Notes: generated from the sequence alone by a model not told the origin. 64,000 bases of DNA from Bartonella sp. AR 15-3 (GCF_002022445.1 NZ_MUYE01000001.1:1153501-1217500), one strand, 5' to 3'. Counted from the stretch's first letter, positions 1-9,695 are shown. Program-made: numbers and translations.

Positions 1-1
1 T

Positions 2-1474
2 GACCTTCCTTTTCCAGAAAATATTACTGTTTCGCGCCAAATTCTTGCAGAACCAAATTCAGATCTTTTTGAAAAAACATGGCTCAGCCTCGAAGATGGA
101 ACTCCTCTTATTACTGCTGCCAACCAAGGTAAGGGTATGCTCTTTCTTATTCATACCGCACCTGATCCTACATGGTCAAATCTTCCTCTTTCTGGTTTTT
201 TTACACAAATGTTACAAAAACTTATTACCCTTAGTACACATGCAAAAGAAACTCAAACGCACATAAAAACAATACACAATCCTTGGCAAACACTTAATGC
301 CAACGGTCAATTACAAACAGCTCCCTCTCATGTTATTCCACTCATTACTGATGAACAAAAAGCTCCTCTTCCATCCTACCATACCCCACCTGGACTCTAT
401 GGTTCTCAAAACAACTTCTATGCTCTCAATCTACTCAATCATGCATCACGCCTAATGATACAATCACCATCACCTTACTTCTTGAGTGATAAATCTCTAC
501 CTTATAATACACAAGAAAAACACTTCACTGGATTTCTGTTAGGAATAACTAGTTTATTATTAGCCCTCGATAGCTTTTTAGTTCTATGGACGGGTAGAGT
601 TTTCCTTTTTAAGAGGCAAAGCAATATGCTACTTCTTCTCCCGTTCATAGCAGTTTTTATTGATTCTTTTCCGTATCCATCAACTGTGCAGGCACAAATT
701 ATAGAAAACTATGATAACACCATCATACAAGCAGCAGGGGCTACTCATCTCGCTTATGTCGTGACCAACAATCATGAAATCGATGCAACAAGTAAAAGCG
801 GACTAGAAGCACTCAGCCAATTTATAGCAGAACGTACAATGCTTTCACCTGGTCCTGTTATAGGGCTTGACCTTGATAAGGATGAGCTCACTTTCTATCC
901 TCTTATTTACTGGCCAATTGATACAAATAGTCCTATGCCAACACAAAAAAGTCTTGAAAAAATCAATGCCTTCATGAAAAATGGTGGTGCAGTTTTATTT
1001 GACACTCGTGACCAAATAAACGCTAATCTTACCCTTGAAGAAACAGCTACCCCAGCCATACAAAGATTGCGTACTATATTAAGCGGATTAAATATTCCAA
1101 CAATGGAACCAGTATCAACTGAACATGTTATTGCCCGCTCTTTTTATATTATGCCTGATTTTCCAGGACTCTATCGTGGTTCCCCCTTATGGGTTGAATC
1201 ATCCTCAACAAACAAAAAAAACAAAAACTCTATCACTGCAGGTGATAATGTTAGCTCTCTTTTCATTACTGCAAATAACTTTGCTGCTGCTTGGGCGCTA
1301 AACGAAAAAGGCACATGGAAATATCCTCTTATTCCTAATGACCCTATGCAACGTCTGTGGGCATTTCGCGCAGGATTGAATATTGTTATCTATATACTTA
1401 CGGGAAACTATAAAGCCGACCAGATTCATGTTCCTGCATTATTAGAGCGTTTTAATAGAGAAAGAAGGCAATGA
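2..1474 (+). CDS. DUF4159-type membrane protein, 5' end outside window
   Basis: The frame is open from the first bases of the window, so this is the C-terminal 490 residues of a larger protein whose start lies to the left. Two hydrophobic segments (about nt 527-610 and 623-667) anchor it in the membrane. They are followed by a soluble domain resembling the DUF4159 domain found in Rhizobiales beside MoxR ATPase and DUF58 genes (motifs such as TFYPLIYWP and GGAVLFDTRD). The stop overlaps the next start by 4 bases (ATGA), so the two are translationally coupled. Family assignment is from motif memory. The precise function is unknown; a role in envelope assembly is inference. Confidence 0.75.
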   Translation, partial: DLPFPENITVSRQILAEPNSDLFEKTWLSLEDGTPLITAANQGKGMLFLIHTAPDPTWSNLPLSGFFTQMLQKLITLSTHAKETQTHIKTIHNPWQTLNANGQLQTAPSHVIPLITDEQKAPLPSYHTPPGLYGSQNNFYALNLLNHASRLMIQSPSPYFLSDKSLPYNTQEKHFTGFLLGITSLLLALDSFLVLWTGRVFLFKRQSNMLLLLPFIAVFIDSFPYPSTVQAQIIENYDNTIIQAAGATHLAYVVTNNHEIDATSKSGLEALSQFIAERTMLSPGPVIGLDLDKDELTFYPLIYWPIDTNSPMPTQKSLEKINAFMKNGGAVLFDTRDQINANLTLEETATPAIQRLRTILSGLNIPTMEPVSTEHVIARSFYIMPDFPGLYRGSPLWVESSSTNKKNKNSITAGDNVSSLFITANNFAAAWALNEKGTWKYPLIPNDPMQRLWAFRAGLNIVIYILTGNYKADQIHVPALLERFNRERRQ

Positions 1475-3570
1475 TACAATCTCTCATCTTTCAGCCTTTT
1501 TTGCCTAATATCTGGCTTCTTTTTTTAGGAGGTCTTCCCGCTTTTTTTATAATCATTGGGCTTATTACAAGACGCCGCGGAGCTTTTTTACGCTTTCTCG
1601 CATTAATCTCTCTTATCCTTGCACTACTTAATCCAATGATCTCAAAAGAACAACGTGAACCTGTTAAAAGTGTTGTAGGCATTGTTCTTGACCATAGCGA
1701 AAGCCAAACATTTGGAACACGTGAAGAAGATAGCAATAAAGCACATACACAACTAATAAATGCGCTAGCACGTTACCCACAATTCGAACCACGCTTTATT
1801 GAAGCTGGAAAGCTTTCTGATAATCATTATGCACCATCAACGAATTTATTTCACGCTTTAACACAGGCTATATCCAGTATACCACCCTCTCGCTATGCAG
1901 GAACGATTTTGATCACGGACGGACAAGTGCATGATATACCAGAGCTATCAAAACTAAACCATGATGCTCCAATTAATGCTTTGATAACGGGTAAAGCAGA
2001 TGAATTTGACCGCCAAATTAAATTTATTGCTCCGCCCCGTTTTGCTCTTGTCAATAAGCCATTTATGCTTTCCATTTTAGTAGAAGATAAAGGACATCCT
2101 AAAAAGCCCATACCAGCACAAGCAAATATTACCATAAGCATTAACGGTCAAGAAGTCAGTCATCATTCTATAACACCTGGTGTTATCTTTCAAACTGAAG
2201 TCACCTTACCTCATGCAGAAAAAAATATCATTCAAGTTACAACTGACACACATGAAGGTGAACTAAGTCTTGATAATAATCGTGCCATAACTGTTATTGA
2301 AGGCATTAGAGAAAATCTGCGAGTTCTTCTAATTTCAGGTGCACCCTATAATGGCGAACGTGCATGGCGTGATCTTTTAAAAAGTGATTCTAATATTGAT
2401 CTTATTCATTTCACTATTCTGCGTCCCCCTGAAAAAGCCGACAATACACCTACCAATCAATTATCACTTGTAGTCTTCCCTACCACAAAATTATTTGTTG
2501 AAGAAATCAATAATTTTGATCTTGTTATTCTTGATGGCTACCAATATTCCAACGTTCTTCCATTGATTTACTACGATTATATTGCCCAATATGTACAAAA
2601 AGGTGGAGCATTGCTGATAGTAACAGGGCCTGAATTTACTACAGAATTTTCACTAGCTAAAACACCTCTAATAAGTGTTCTACCAGCACTGCCAAATGGT
2701 ACTATTATTCAAAAACCTTTTCGCCCTACCTTAACTAAAGAAGGTGAGCGTCATCCTGTTACGCGAGGCCTTGCAACGCCCACCCATCCTGCTCATCAAT
2801 GGGGACGATGGTTGCGACAAATTGTAGTCCACAATACAGGAAAAGCGATTACTATCATGAAAGGAGCTGATGAACAACCACTTTTGCTTCTTTCCCATGT
2901 TGATAAAGGTCGTGTAGGAATGTTACTTTCTGATGAAAGCTGGCTTTGGGCGCGAGGTTTTGAAGGTGGAGGTCCCTATGCAGCTCTTTATCGTAGAATT
3001 GCCCATTGGCTTATGAAAGAACCAGAACTTGAAGAAGAAAAATTAAGTGCTTTGAATGATCATCATCATCATTTAACAATTCGTCGACAAACGCTCCAAA
3101 ATCATCCAGAATCAGTCGAGGTAATTTTTCCCTCTGGCAAAAAAAGGAATATCACTCTTACTAAAGAACAAGAAGGTGTATTCACAGGCAATATTCAGAC
3201 CGATGAAACAGGGATTTTCACTATTCGCAATGGTGATCAAACAGTGCTTTCTACTGTAGGATCAGTCAATAATCCTGAATTATCTGATTTAATTTCAACA
3301 GAAGAAAAATTGACTCCTATCAGTAAACAAACTGGTGGTCATGTTGTGCGTTTATGGAATAGAGAAAAAAATGATATTCATCTTCCTCCCATTAAACTAA
3401 TTCAATCGCAAACAGGAAAAGTATCATCTTCTCCTCATTCCATTGTTCTGAAAGAAGCAACAGAAACTCGTTTGGTTAATATCTCTCACTTCCCTATTTT
3501 TTCTGGATTTTTAGCATTACTTACCTGTCTTTTATTGTTGAGCAGCGTATGGTATCGTGAAAATCATTAA
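1471..3570 (+). CDS. Membrane-anchored glutamine-amidotransferase-like/VWA-like hypothetical protein
   Basis: A 699-residue protein with two N-terminal membrane segments (about residues 12-30 and 37-55), a large extracytoplasmic or soluble middle, and a C-terminal membrane segment (about 675-693). The early region has a VWA-like start (VVGIVLDHSES, then TILITDGQVHD). The middle (FDLVILDGYQYS, GGALLIVTGPEF) resembles the class-I glutamine-amidotransferase-like fold seen in partners of DUF4159/BatA proteins. It starts inside the stop of the preceding gene and is clearly co-transcribed with it. It lacks an obvious catalytic cysteine motif, so a binding or structural role is more likely than catalysis. 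Substrate unknown. Confidence 0.7.
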   Translation: MIQSLIFQPFLPNIWLLFLGGLPAFFIIIGLITRRRGAFLRFLALISLILALLNPMISKEQREPVKSVVGIVLDHSESQTFGTREEDSNKAHTQLINALARYPQFEPRFIEAGKLSDNHYAPSTNLFHALTQAISSIPPSRYAGTILITDGQVHDIPELSKLNHDAPINALITGKADEFDRQIKFIAPPRFALVNKPFMLSILVEDKGHPKKPIPAQANITISINGQEVSHHSITPGVIFQTEVTLPHAEKNIIQVTTDTHEGELSLDNNRAITVIEGIRENLRVLLISGAPYNGERAWRDLLKSDSNIDLIHFTILRPPEKADNTPTNQLSLVVFPTTKLFVEEINNFDLVILDGYQYSNVLPLIYYDYIAQYVQKGGALLIVTGPEFTTEFSLAKTPLISVLPALPNGTIIQKPFRPTLTKEGERHPVTRGLATPTHPAHQWGRWLRQIVVHNTGKAITIMKGADEQPLLLLSHVDKGRVGMLLSDESWLWARGFEGGGPYAALYRRIAHWLMKEPELEEEKLSALNDHHHHLTIRRQTLQNHPESVEVIFPSGKKRNITLTKEQEGVFTGNIQTDETGIFTIRNGDQTVLSTVGSVNNPELSDLISTEEKLTPISKQTGGHVVRLWNREKNDIHLPPIKLIQSQTGKVSSSPHSIVLKEATETRLVNISHFPIFSGFLALLTCLLLLSSVWYRENH

Positions 3571-3730
3571 AAATTCTGAGCAACTTTATAACTACTTAAA
3601 CATAACTTATATTTATTGAGTGCTCACAATAATATATTTTATTCTATATCTTGCTAACATACCTTCTTGTAACTGCAAACCTGACAATCGTTTTTGTTTA
3701 TGGATACAAGAATTTGTATTGGCTCATGCT

Positions 3731-4098
3731 TTATCTATTGAATTTTATCTGTTGAAATTCAAAACAACTATAATATTTTTCATCTCCAATCAAAATCACC
3801 AAAATAACAGCGTAATTTTCTGCTGCTTTTAATATTAAACGCATTAAGCTATTTCCCACGCCAATATTTGTATAATCAGAGTACAACAGAAAGCCCTAAC
3901 AAATAAGCAGTTTGTTGATGTATTTTTTTATATAGGCATCATCCTCACTGAACCAATAACATAATCTCTCATGCAAGTAAGAAAGAAAGCTGCTAATCAT
4001 GCTTTCCAGCTTCTCTTAGCAAATAACTTGTACGTGTAAAACAAATCTGGACTCAAAATCGTCTGACTAATTTTTTCAATCTGAACCTCATGTTTCAT
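3731..4098 (-). pseudogene. Decayed GNAT-family N-acetyltransferase
   Basis: No intact gene lies between 3571 and 4443, but minus-strand pieces in different frames align with the common GNAT layout. One reads VIGSVRMMPI (like the core 'IGTVRLW' strand), then AYLLGLSVVL (like 'LLGPLAVHP'). After a frame change comes DYTNIGVGNSLMRLILKAAE (acetyl-CoA pyrophosphate loop and helix), then ILIGDEKYYSCFEF (like 'VLVGDxxYYxRFGF'). A possible original start is the ATG at 4098 and the final stop is at 3731. Several frameshifts and a stop interrupt it, so it cannot make a functional enzyme. The rest of the spacer is AT-rich with no gene. Confidence 0.6.
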
Positions 4099-4443
4099 TG
4101 TTTCAGACCAATAACTAATTATATCACCAGTTGCAGAAAAAGGAAAAAAGATTGAGAAACAAATGATGTATCCATCATGAAGAATAGTTAGAAAAATTCA
4201 TATGTAACAAAAATACCAAATGGTTTCATTTTAAACGCTTTGATTTGCTATCGCTTGTTCTTCATAAAACATTGTCCTCCCCTTGCAACAATTTATTTTG
4301 CATATTTTTTTCTATCAAAATCAATATCCAAAACCTATCTAATATCCTTAGCGAACTGTTTTGCATTTTACAATTTTCCATTATCTGTAACAATCAATTG
4401 GTTTGCCTTGCTCATTTTTATTGCCTAAATTATTTTCAACGCT

Positions 4444-5340
4444 ATGCTAGCGTTTATGTTTTATCTTGCTCATATATCAGATGTACATCTTTCACCCTTG
4501 CCACAGCCTTCCTTATTTGAACTTTGTGGGAAACGTCTAACTGGGTATCTTAATTGGAAAAAAAAACGTAACAATCAAATGAAAGCAGACGCTTTAGAAA
4601 CGTTAATGCGTGCATTAAAACAAAAAAAGCCTGATCATATTGTTATTTCTGGTGACCTCGTTAATCTTGCTTTGGAAAAAGAATTTACACAAGCTCGCAG
4701 CTGGTTACTTGCTCAAAATAATCCTCAAAATATTTCCCTAACATTTGGAAATCACGATGCTTACGTTCGAGGAGCATTCCAAAAAGCCTGTACTTACTTC
4801 CAACCTTGGATTAAAAGTGATTTCCCACAAAAAAATCCTTTTCCCTATATGCGTATTCGTGATAATATAGCGATTATAGGGGCATCTTCAGCCATTGCTA
4901 CACCATTTTTTCAAGCTTCTGGCTACTTTGATAAGCAACAAGCAAAAATTTTATCTCAATTCTTAACTGAAGCAGCAACACGTGGTTTCTTCCGTGTTGT
5001 GATAATTCATCATCCTCCTTTTCACCATGCCACTTCTTGGCATAAAAAGTTATGGGGTATAGAGCGTTTTCTAAAAGTAGTTAAGCAACATGGTTGCGAA
5101 CTTATTCTCCATGGTCATACTCATTTACCTACGTTGAATACCATTGAAGGAGAAATGAGCAAGATTCCTATTGTTGGTGTTTCTTCGGCATCACAATCTT
5201 TCGGAAGCAAAAAACCCCCTGCAAGTTTTAACTTATTTGCTATTGAATATTTGCATCATCAATGGCACTGCCAATTGCAGCGTTACGGTATTATTAATCA
5301 CAATAATGAAATAGCATGTATTGAAACCATTGATCTTTAA
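4444..5340 (+). CDS. Metallophosphoesterase (calcineurin-like)
   Basis: A 298-residue protein carrying the full metal-binding signature of calcineurin-like phosphoesterases in order: SDVH near the N-terminus, VISGDLVN, LTFGNHDAY, VIIHHPPFHH and HGHTHLP. These residues bind two divalent metals that activate water for phosphoester hydrolysis. The family includes CpdA/Icc cyclic-nucleotide phosphodiesterases and phospholipid or nucleotide phosphatases; the substrate cannot be read from the sequence. A second ATG at 4456 gives the more family-typical start MFYLAHISD and is an alternative. No signal peptide is visible, so it is probably cytosolic. It stands alone between a decayed gene and a convergent transporter. 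Confidence 0.85.
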   Translation: MLAFMFYLAHISDVHLSPLPQPSLFELCGKRLTGYLNWKKKRNNQMKADALETLMRALKQKKPDHIVISGDLVNLALEKEFTQARSWLLAQNNPQNISLTFGNHDAYVRGAFQKACTYFQPWIKSDFPQKNPFPYMRIRDNIAIIGASSAIATPFFQASGYFDKQQAKILSQFLTEAATRGFFRVVIIHHPPFHHATSWHKKLWGIERFLKVVKQHGCELILHGHTHLPTLNTIEGEMSKIPIVGVSSASQSFGSKKPPASFNLFAIEYLHHQWHCQLQRYGIINHNNEIACIETIDL

Positions 5341-5630
5341 TATTTCAAAAAACAAAATGTTCTTTACTCAGATGTGCTATTCTATAATAGTTAGTTATTG
5401 TATTAAAATTCCCCTTGAGTAAATTATCGATGAAGAGAATAATAAAAATATAACTAAACATTAAGCAATAGAAACACATAAACATACCTATCTTAATCTA
5501 CTAATTTATATAGGCTATGACCAGTGATACTGTTTGCCTGGATGAAGAAATGTCAAAAACAATATCAATAAACATAGCATATATTCACCTTATCTTTGAG
5601 AATTTCTCTGTTGATAAAATAATAAAATTC

Positions 5631-6539
5631 TTACACAAAAGGAACAACCGCTGTGCCAAGAGGCAATTTAGCCTCATTTTCAGGTTCTACATGAATAGTA
5701 ACACGCGCATTCTTAAATTCTGCTTCAAGTGCACTCTCAATATTATTGCAAATCTGGTGCGCCTCTCCTACTTGCATTACAGTTGGTACAACTAAATGAA
5801 ACTCTATAAAAGTAACCCTACCAGCAACACGCGTTCTTAAATCATGGACTTCAATTGCACCGTGTGCACTAACTGAAATAAGATCACGAATCCGAACAGT
5901 CTCATTTAATTCAACCCCAACATCCATGAGCCCCTGAATAGCATTGTAAATCACCTTGCCTCCCTGCAAAAGAATATTAATAGCGACGATTATTGCTAAA
6001 ATTGGATCTAAAACAGCCCATTCAGTTATAAACGCAGAAACCAACCCAATTAAAATGCCAAATGAAGTTAAAACATCTGTCATTAAATGTATTCCATCAG
6101 CTTTAAGAGCAGGAGAACGGTGAACTTTTCCTTGCCGAATAAGAAGCCATCCCCAAAAAAAATTTATAATAGATGCTATCAAATAAGGATAAAGCCATAT
6201 TCCAGGTTTTTTTGGTGCTTCAACTGTTATGAATGCTAGCCATGCTTCTCTTAGAATCAAAATTGCTGCAATAATAATAAAGACACCTTCAAGAAGAGCA
6301 GAAAAATACTCTACCTTATGATGTCCAAAGGGGTGATCTTGATCAGCTGGCTTCATGCTTATTTTAACCGCCCACCAAGCTGCTAAGGCTGCAAGGATAT
6401 TTACAATAGATTCTAGTACATCAGAATAAAGAGCAACTGAACTAGTGATGTAATAAGCCCAATATTTCAAAAAAAATACAATACAAGCCGTCCAAATAGA
6501 TAATATAGTCAATCTCTGTATTTGTATTTTTTTATCCAT
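5631..6539 (-). CDS. Cation diffusion facilitator (CDF) family metal transporter
   Basis: A 302-residue inner-membrane protein with about six hydrophobic segments and a cytoplasmic C-terminal domain. Family marks are SD at residues 39-40 in the second helix, HPFGHHKVE at 69-77 after it, and ADGIHLMTD at 147-155 (with D148, H151 and D155) in the fifth. The C-terminal domain (HDLRTRVAGRVTFIEFHL) matches the dimerisation domain of CDF proteins. These proteins export Zn, Fe, Mn or related divalent cations using the proton gradient. Metal specificity is not readable. It is monocistronic, with the small RNA gene upstream on the same strand. Confidence 0.88.
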   Translation of the reverse strand: MDKKIQIQRLTILSIWTACIVFFLKYWAYYITSSVALYSDVLESIVNILAALAAWWAVKISMKPADQDHPFGHHKVEYFSALLEGVFIIIAAILILREAWLAFITVEAPKKPGIWLYPYLIASIINFFWGWLLIRQGKVHRSPALKADGIHLMTDVLTSFGILIGLVSAFITEWAVLDPILAIIVAINILLQGGKVIYNAIQGLMDVGVELNETVRIRDLISVSAHGAIEVHDLRTRVAGRVTFIEFHLVVPTVMQVGEAHQICNNIESALEAEFKNARVTIHVEPENEAKLPLGTAVVPFV

Positions 6540-6653
6540 AACTCAATGATCTTTTTGATTATAATGAGCGACAATATTTTTAATATATCTTCCAAAACTC
6601 TCTGAAAACAAGAAGAAATATAAGAAATAAGTTCTATAAACATCTCCTAATAT

Positions 6654-6693
6654 AAAAAAAAAAGAACCTGGGCATTGGGAACCCAGGTTCTTT
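6654..6693 (-). terminator. Intrinsic terminator of the small RNA gene
   Basis: A perfect 12-bp GC-centred stem (AAAGAACCUGGG pairing with its complement) with a 9-nt loop is followed on the minus strand by ten consecutive T residues. The plus-strand side has only a short T-run (6691-6694), so the minus orientation is favoured. It could act weakly in both directions. Confidence 0.85.
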
Positions 6694-6785
6694 TCCCTTT
6701 TAAATAGGAGTTTACAGGCTTAGGAAATAGCGGGGACCTAAGGCTCTGTACCCGACATGAAAACAATATATTTGCCGCATTCGGT
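6655..6785 (-). ncRNA. Putative small RNA gene of about 130 nt
   Basis: On the minus strand a near-consensus sigma-70 promoter (-35 TTGACA at 6820-6815, 17-nt spacer, -10 TATATA at 6797-6792) predicts a transcript starting near 6785. About 130 nt later comes a very strong intrinsic terminator: a 12-bp stem (6061-style numbering not needed; stem arms 6682-6693 and 6661-6672) followed by a run of ten T residues (6663-6654). Between them lies a long hairpin, UACAG..CUUAGG pairing with CCUAAG..CUGUA (6750-6713), with a C-rich loop. No start codon with a meaningful frame is present. I cannot name the family. A Rhizobiales trans-acting sRNA family is possible but unverified. Confidence 0.72.
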
Positions 6786-6791
6786 ATGTGC

Positions 6792-6820
6792 TATATATTC
6801 TATTAATTGTATTTTGTCAA
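6792..6820 (-). promoter_or_regulatory. Sigma-70-type promoter of the small RNA gene
   Basis: TTGACA at 6820-6815 matches the consensus -35 exactly. TATATA at 6797-6792 is one base off TATAAT, and the spacing is the optimal 17 nt. It points away from the divergent methyltransferase gene and towards the small RNA. Such a match is rare by chance even in AT-rich DNA when it coincides with a downstream terminator at the right distance. Confidence 0.7.
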
Positions 6821-6900
6821 TAAAATTCTACTTTAACGTTAAAAAATAATGTTTTTATCTTCATCTGGTGATTTCAAAAAAATAATGTTAAAGATGCTAC

Positions 6901-7716
6901 ATGACTTTGAATATCACTACAATTCACGAAGCCGATGATCCACGTTTAGAAGCTTACCGTAATATTCGTGAAAAAGATCTCGTTGGACGACAGCATCAAT
7001 TTATTGCTGAAGGAAAAGTGATATTATTATCATTGCTGCGCTCAAAAGAATTTTCTACCTTATCATTGCTTGTTGTTGCAGCACGCCTTCTAAGTATTAT
7101 GCCCATTTTAAAAGAAACAAAACCAACATGCCCTATTTATTGCGTTCCGCAAAAAATCATGGATGATATTGCTGGCTTTCATGTTCATCGTGGTATGCTT
7201 GGCATTGGGGAACGTAAAAAACTGCCATTATTAAAAGAGTTTTTACAAAATCTTCCCGAAAAAGCTTTGATTTCAGTTTTATGTGGCATCTCTAATCATG
7301 ATAATATGGGAGCTATTTTTCGTAATGCAGCTGCTTTTGCTAGTACTGGTATTATCATTGATAAAACTTCATGTGATCCTCTTTACAGAAAATCAATCAG
7401 AGTTTCTGCTGGCGCAGCTTTAAACGTACCCTATACACAAGGAGATGATATTGATAGCATTGTAACAGCTTTAAGTAATGCGAATTTTCATCTTTACGCG
7501 CTTTCCCCTTCTGCTTCCCGTTATCTTAAAGATGCAAAAGCAACAAAACACACAGCACTTATTTTTGGAACAGAAGGCAATGGTTTACCAGCACATATTC
7601 TACAAAAATCAGAAACTTTGCGGATTCCTATGGCTTATGGATTTGATAGCATTAACGTTGCCACAGCATCGGGTCTTGCCCTGGCACATTTTGCTGATTT
7701 TGATAAACTGAATTAA
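6901..7716 (+). CDS. TrmH/SpoU-family RNA 2'-O-methyltransferase
   Basis: A 271-residue protein. The N-terminal part (about 1-110) resembles the substrate-binding domain of rRNA ribose methyltransferases (EGKVILLSLL). The C-terminal SPOUT domain has the three knot motifs: NHDNMGAIFRNAAAF (motif 1, with the catalytic Arg), LIFGTEGNGLP (motif 2) and RIPMAYGFDSINVATASGLA (motif 3). It would transfer methyl from S-adenosylmethionine to a ribose 2'-OH of rRNA or tRNA. The exact target is not readable. It is divergent from the small RNA gene and convergent with mnmA. Confidence 0.9.
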   Translation: MTLNITTIHEADDPRLEAYRNIREKDLVGRQHQFIAEGKVILLSLLRSKEFSTLSLLVVAARLLSIMPILKETKPTCPIYCVPQKIMDDIAGFHVHRGMLGIGERKKLPLLKEFLQNLPEKALISVLCGISNHDNMGAIFRNAAAFASTGIIIDKTSCDPLYRKSIRVSAGAALNVPYTQGDDIDSIVTALSNANFHLYALSPSASRYLKDAKATKHTALIFGTEGNGLPAHILQKSETLRIPMAYGFDSINVATASGLALAHFADFDKLN

Positions 7717-7766
7717 GATATTAACATTTCAAATTATCAAATGATATTCTGTTTATCGTTATATAT

Positions 7767-8996
7767 TTATTTACGGACAAAGGCCGTTTCATCTCTGAAA
7801 AAGGGAGAAGTTTTCGTTTTCAAATTGCATAAAACTCTCTTCAACATTTTTTCAGTGTCAGCTGCACGTTCTGCACATGTAATAAATCCACCTCCAAGAA
7901 CACGCGCTTCATGGCTACTATCATTATAAAGAACGCAAGCTTGACCTGGTGCGACACCACTCTCACTCTCCAATAAATCCACAAAAAATAATCCTTGTTT
8001 ATAATGTAAACGTGCTGAGCGTGGAGGACACGTCGAACGAACCTTTACTGCGACATCAATACCATCAAGAGGAAAATTATCTAACTGTTCATCACCAAGC
8101 CAATTCACATCACGTAAAAAAAGTTTACGTGTTTCCAACATCTCACGTGGGCCGACAATAACGCATGCATTTTCTACATCAAGATAAATTACGTAAAGTG
8201 CTTCACCAGTTGCAACGCCAATTCCACGACGCTGGCCAACAGTATAATTAACAATTCCTGAATGTTCTCCCAAAATCTGTCCATCAATATGCACAATAAC
8301 TCCAGGATTTGCAGCCTCTGGACGTAACTTTGTAATAACGTCAGAATATTTTCCTTGTGGAACGAAACAAATATCCTGACTATCATGTTTATTAGCAACA
8401 ACTAAACCCATTTCGGCGGCTATTTCACGCACATGCTCCTTTGAAAGATCACCTAATGGAAAGCGTAAATAATCGATTTGTTCTTGCGTCGTAGCAAACA
8501 AAAAATAACTCTGATCACGATCAGCATCAAGAGAACGAAATAATGCCCGATGCGCCCCATGAAGACGACTACGAATATAATGACCTGTTGCTAAAGCATC
8601 TGCACCTAACTCATACGCAGTTGTTAACAAATCAGCAAATTTAACAGTTTGATTGCAAGCAACACATGGAATGGGTGTTTCTCCATGCGCATAGCTTTCT
8701 GCAAAAGGATTAATCACAGCCTCGCGAAATCGTTCTTCATAATCAAGAATATAATGAGGCACACCCAAAGTTTCTGCTACACGACGCGCATCTTCAATAT
8801 CTTGTCCTGCACAGCAGGCACCTACACGATGTGTTGCAGCACCGTGATCATATAACTGCAATGTGATCCCCACTACATCATAACCTTCTTTTTTTAAGAG
8901 GCCTGCAACAACTGACGAATCAACTCCTCCAGACATCGCAACAACAATACGAGAATTTTCAGGATACCCTGGCAAATCAAGACTATTCAAACGCAT
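7767..8996 (-). CDS. mnmA: tRNA-specific 2-thiouridylase MnmA
   Basis: A 409-residue enzyme that thiolates uridine 34 of tRNA-Lys, -Glu and -Gln, using sulfur relayed from IscS. The ATP-pyrophosphatase loop SGGVDSS is at residues 22-28. The PCVACN motif near 110-115 holds the catalytic cysteine, and QDICFVPQG carries the second cysteine of the persulfide pair. [12 protein letters not shown] marks the central domain, and the C-terminal beta-barrel is present. The length is slightly above the usual 360-400 because of a short N-terminal extension. A second in-frame ATG is not nearby, so this start is kept. Monocistronic and convergent with the methyltransferase gene. Confidence 0.97.
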   Translation of the reverse strand: MRLNSLDLPGYPENSRIVVAMSGGVDSSVVAGLLKKEGYDVVGITLQLYDHGAATHRVGACCAGQDIEDARRVAETLGVPHYILDYEERFREAVINPFAESYAHGETPIPCVACNQTVKFADLLTTAYELGADALATGHYIRSRLHGAHRALFRSLDADRDQSYFLFATTQEQIDYLRFPLGDLSKEHVREIAAEMGLVVANKHDSQDICFVPQGKYSDVITKLRPEAANPGVIVHIDGQILGEHSGIVNYTVGQRRGIGVATGEALYVIYLDVENACVIVGPREMLETRKLFLRDVNWLGDEQLDNFPLDGIDVAVKVRSTCPPRSARLHYKQGLFFVDLLESESGVAPGQACVLYNDSSHEARVLGGGFITCAERAADTEKMLKRVLCNLKTKTSPFFRDETAFVRK

Positions 8997-9000
8997 ACAT

Positions 9001-9305
9001 TTACTCTCTATTTTTTAAATGCCTGCTCAATATTATGCATTATAATTCATTTATATTATTTTTTTGTCTTTCCTACAACTAACGAGTGATATCAGATTGT
9101 CACAGAAGGAGTTTAAATTAAAAAGCAATCAATTAGAATAAAAGTTCTTTTATCAAAAATGACTATAAAGATTATAGCACATTGTTTATTTATAATATCT
9201 ACAACTGATTTTATTAATTTTCTCTTTTAACAAGTTTAGTTCTTTTTTAAAACTCATGTATTATATTAAGGTATCTAACTCTTGAATATTACAGTAGAAA
9301 ATATA
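9001..9305. other. Intergenic region without a gene
   Basis: About 300 AT-rich bases between the divergent mnmA and sciP genes must hold both promoters. I see two TTAA motifs around 9214-9230, but their spacing is 9 rather than the 7 expected of a CtrA box. I see no reading frame, hairpin or repeat worth naming. Confidence 0.5.
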
Positions 9306-9581
9306 ATGACTGATTTGATAAAACCACAAATGAAATATGTTATTGGTCCGGATGGGAATCCACTAACAATTACTGACTTACCACCCAAAACAACAAAGCG
9401 TTGGGTTATCCGTCGCAAAGCTGAAGTTGTTGCAGCTGTGAGAGGTGGATTATTAAGCCTGGATGAAGCGTGTCAACGTTATACTTTAACCGTAGAAGAA
9501 TTTCTTTCATGGCAAAGTTCGATTGATGAGCACGGTTTGGCTGGATTACGGACAACTAAAACTCAACAATATAGGCATTAG
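9306..9581 (+). CDS. sciP: SciP-like CtrA inhibitor (DUF1153)
   Basis: A 91-residue DUF1153 protein. In Caulobacter, SciP binds the DNA-binding domain of CtrA and blocks its transcriptional activity early in the cell cycle. The conserved block runs from YVIGPDG through ITDLPP, RWVIRRKAEVVAAV and RGGLLSLDEACQRY to TVEEFLSWQ, forming a helix-turn-helix-like fold. I chose the ATG at 9306 (MTDLIKP) because that is the usual family start; an in-frame TTG at 9282 would add eight residues. A strong terminator follows 33 bases after the stop. It lies about 1 kb from ctrA, its expected target. Confidence 0.9.
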   Translation: MTDLIKPQMKYVIGPDGNPLTITDLPPKTTKRWVIRRKAEVVAAVRGGLLSLDEACQRYTLTVEEFLSWQSSIDEHGLAGLRTTKTQQYRH

Positions 9582-9613
9582 GGAATAATGTCGGTCCAAA
9601 ATTTTATTTCAAA

Positions 9614-9648
9614 ATAAGCCATGCTTAAAAAGCATGGCTTATTTTTTC
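9614..9648 (+). terminator. Intrinsic terminator after sciP
   Basis: A 13-bp perfect inverted repeat (ATAAGCCATGCTT, 3-nt loop, and its complement) is followed by six T residues. On the minus strand the flanking sequence also has T-rich bases, so it may also stop the convergent fliJ-like transcript. Confidence 0.88.
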
Positions 9649-9695
9649 CTTCAGCATATAAAATTTAAAGATCTGTATAGAATCTTTAGTTTTAA

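Noticed and set aside
3620..3832. 70-codon plus-strand frame
   Set aside because: No ribosome site, and it is antisense to the recognisable GNAT remnant.
6654..6785. Small RNA as 6S RNA or signal-recognition-particle RNA
   Set aside because: It lacks the long closing stem with central bubble of 6S and the conserved GGAAGCAGC-type loop of SRP RNA.
9210..9235. Two TTAA motifs upstream of sciP as a CtrA box
   Set aside because: Spacing is 9 rather than 7 bases, and TTAA pairs are common in AT-rich DNA.
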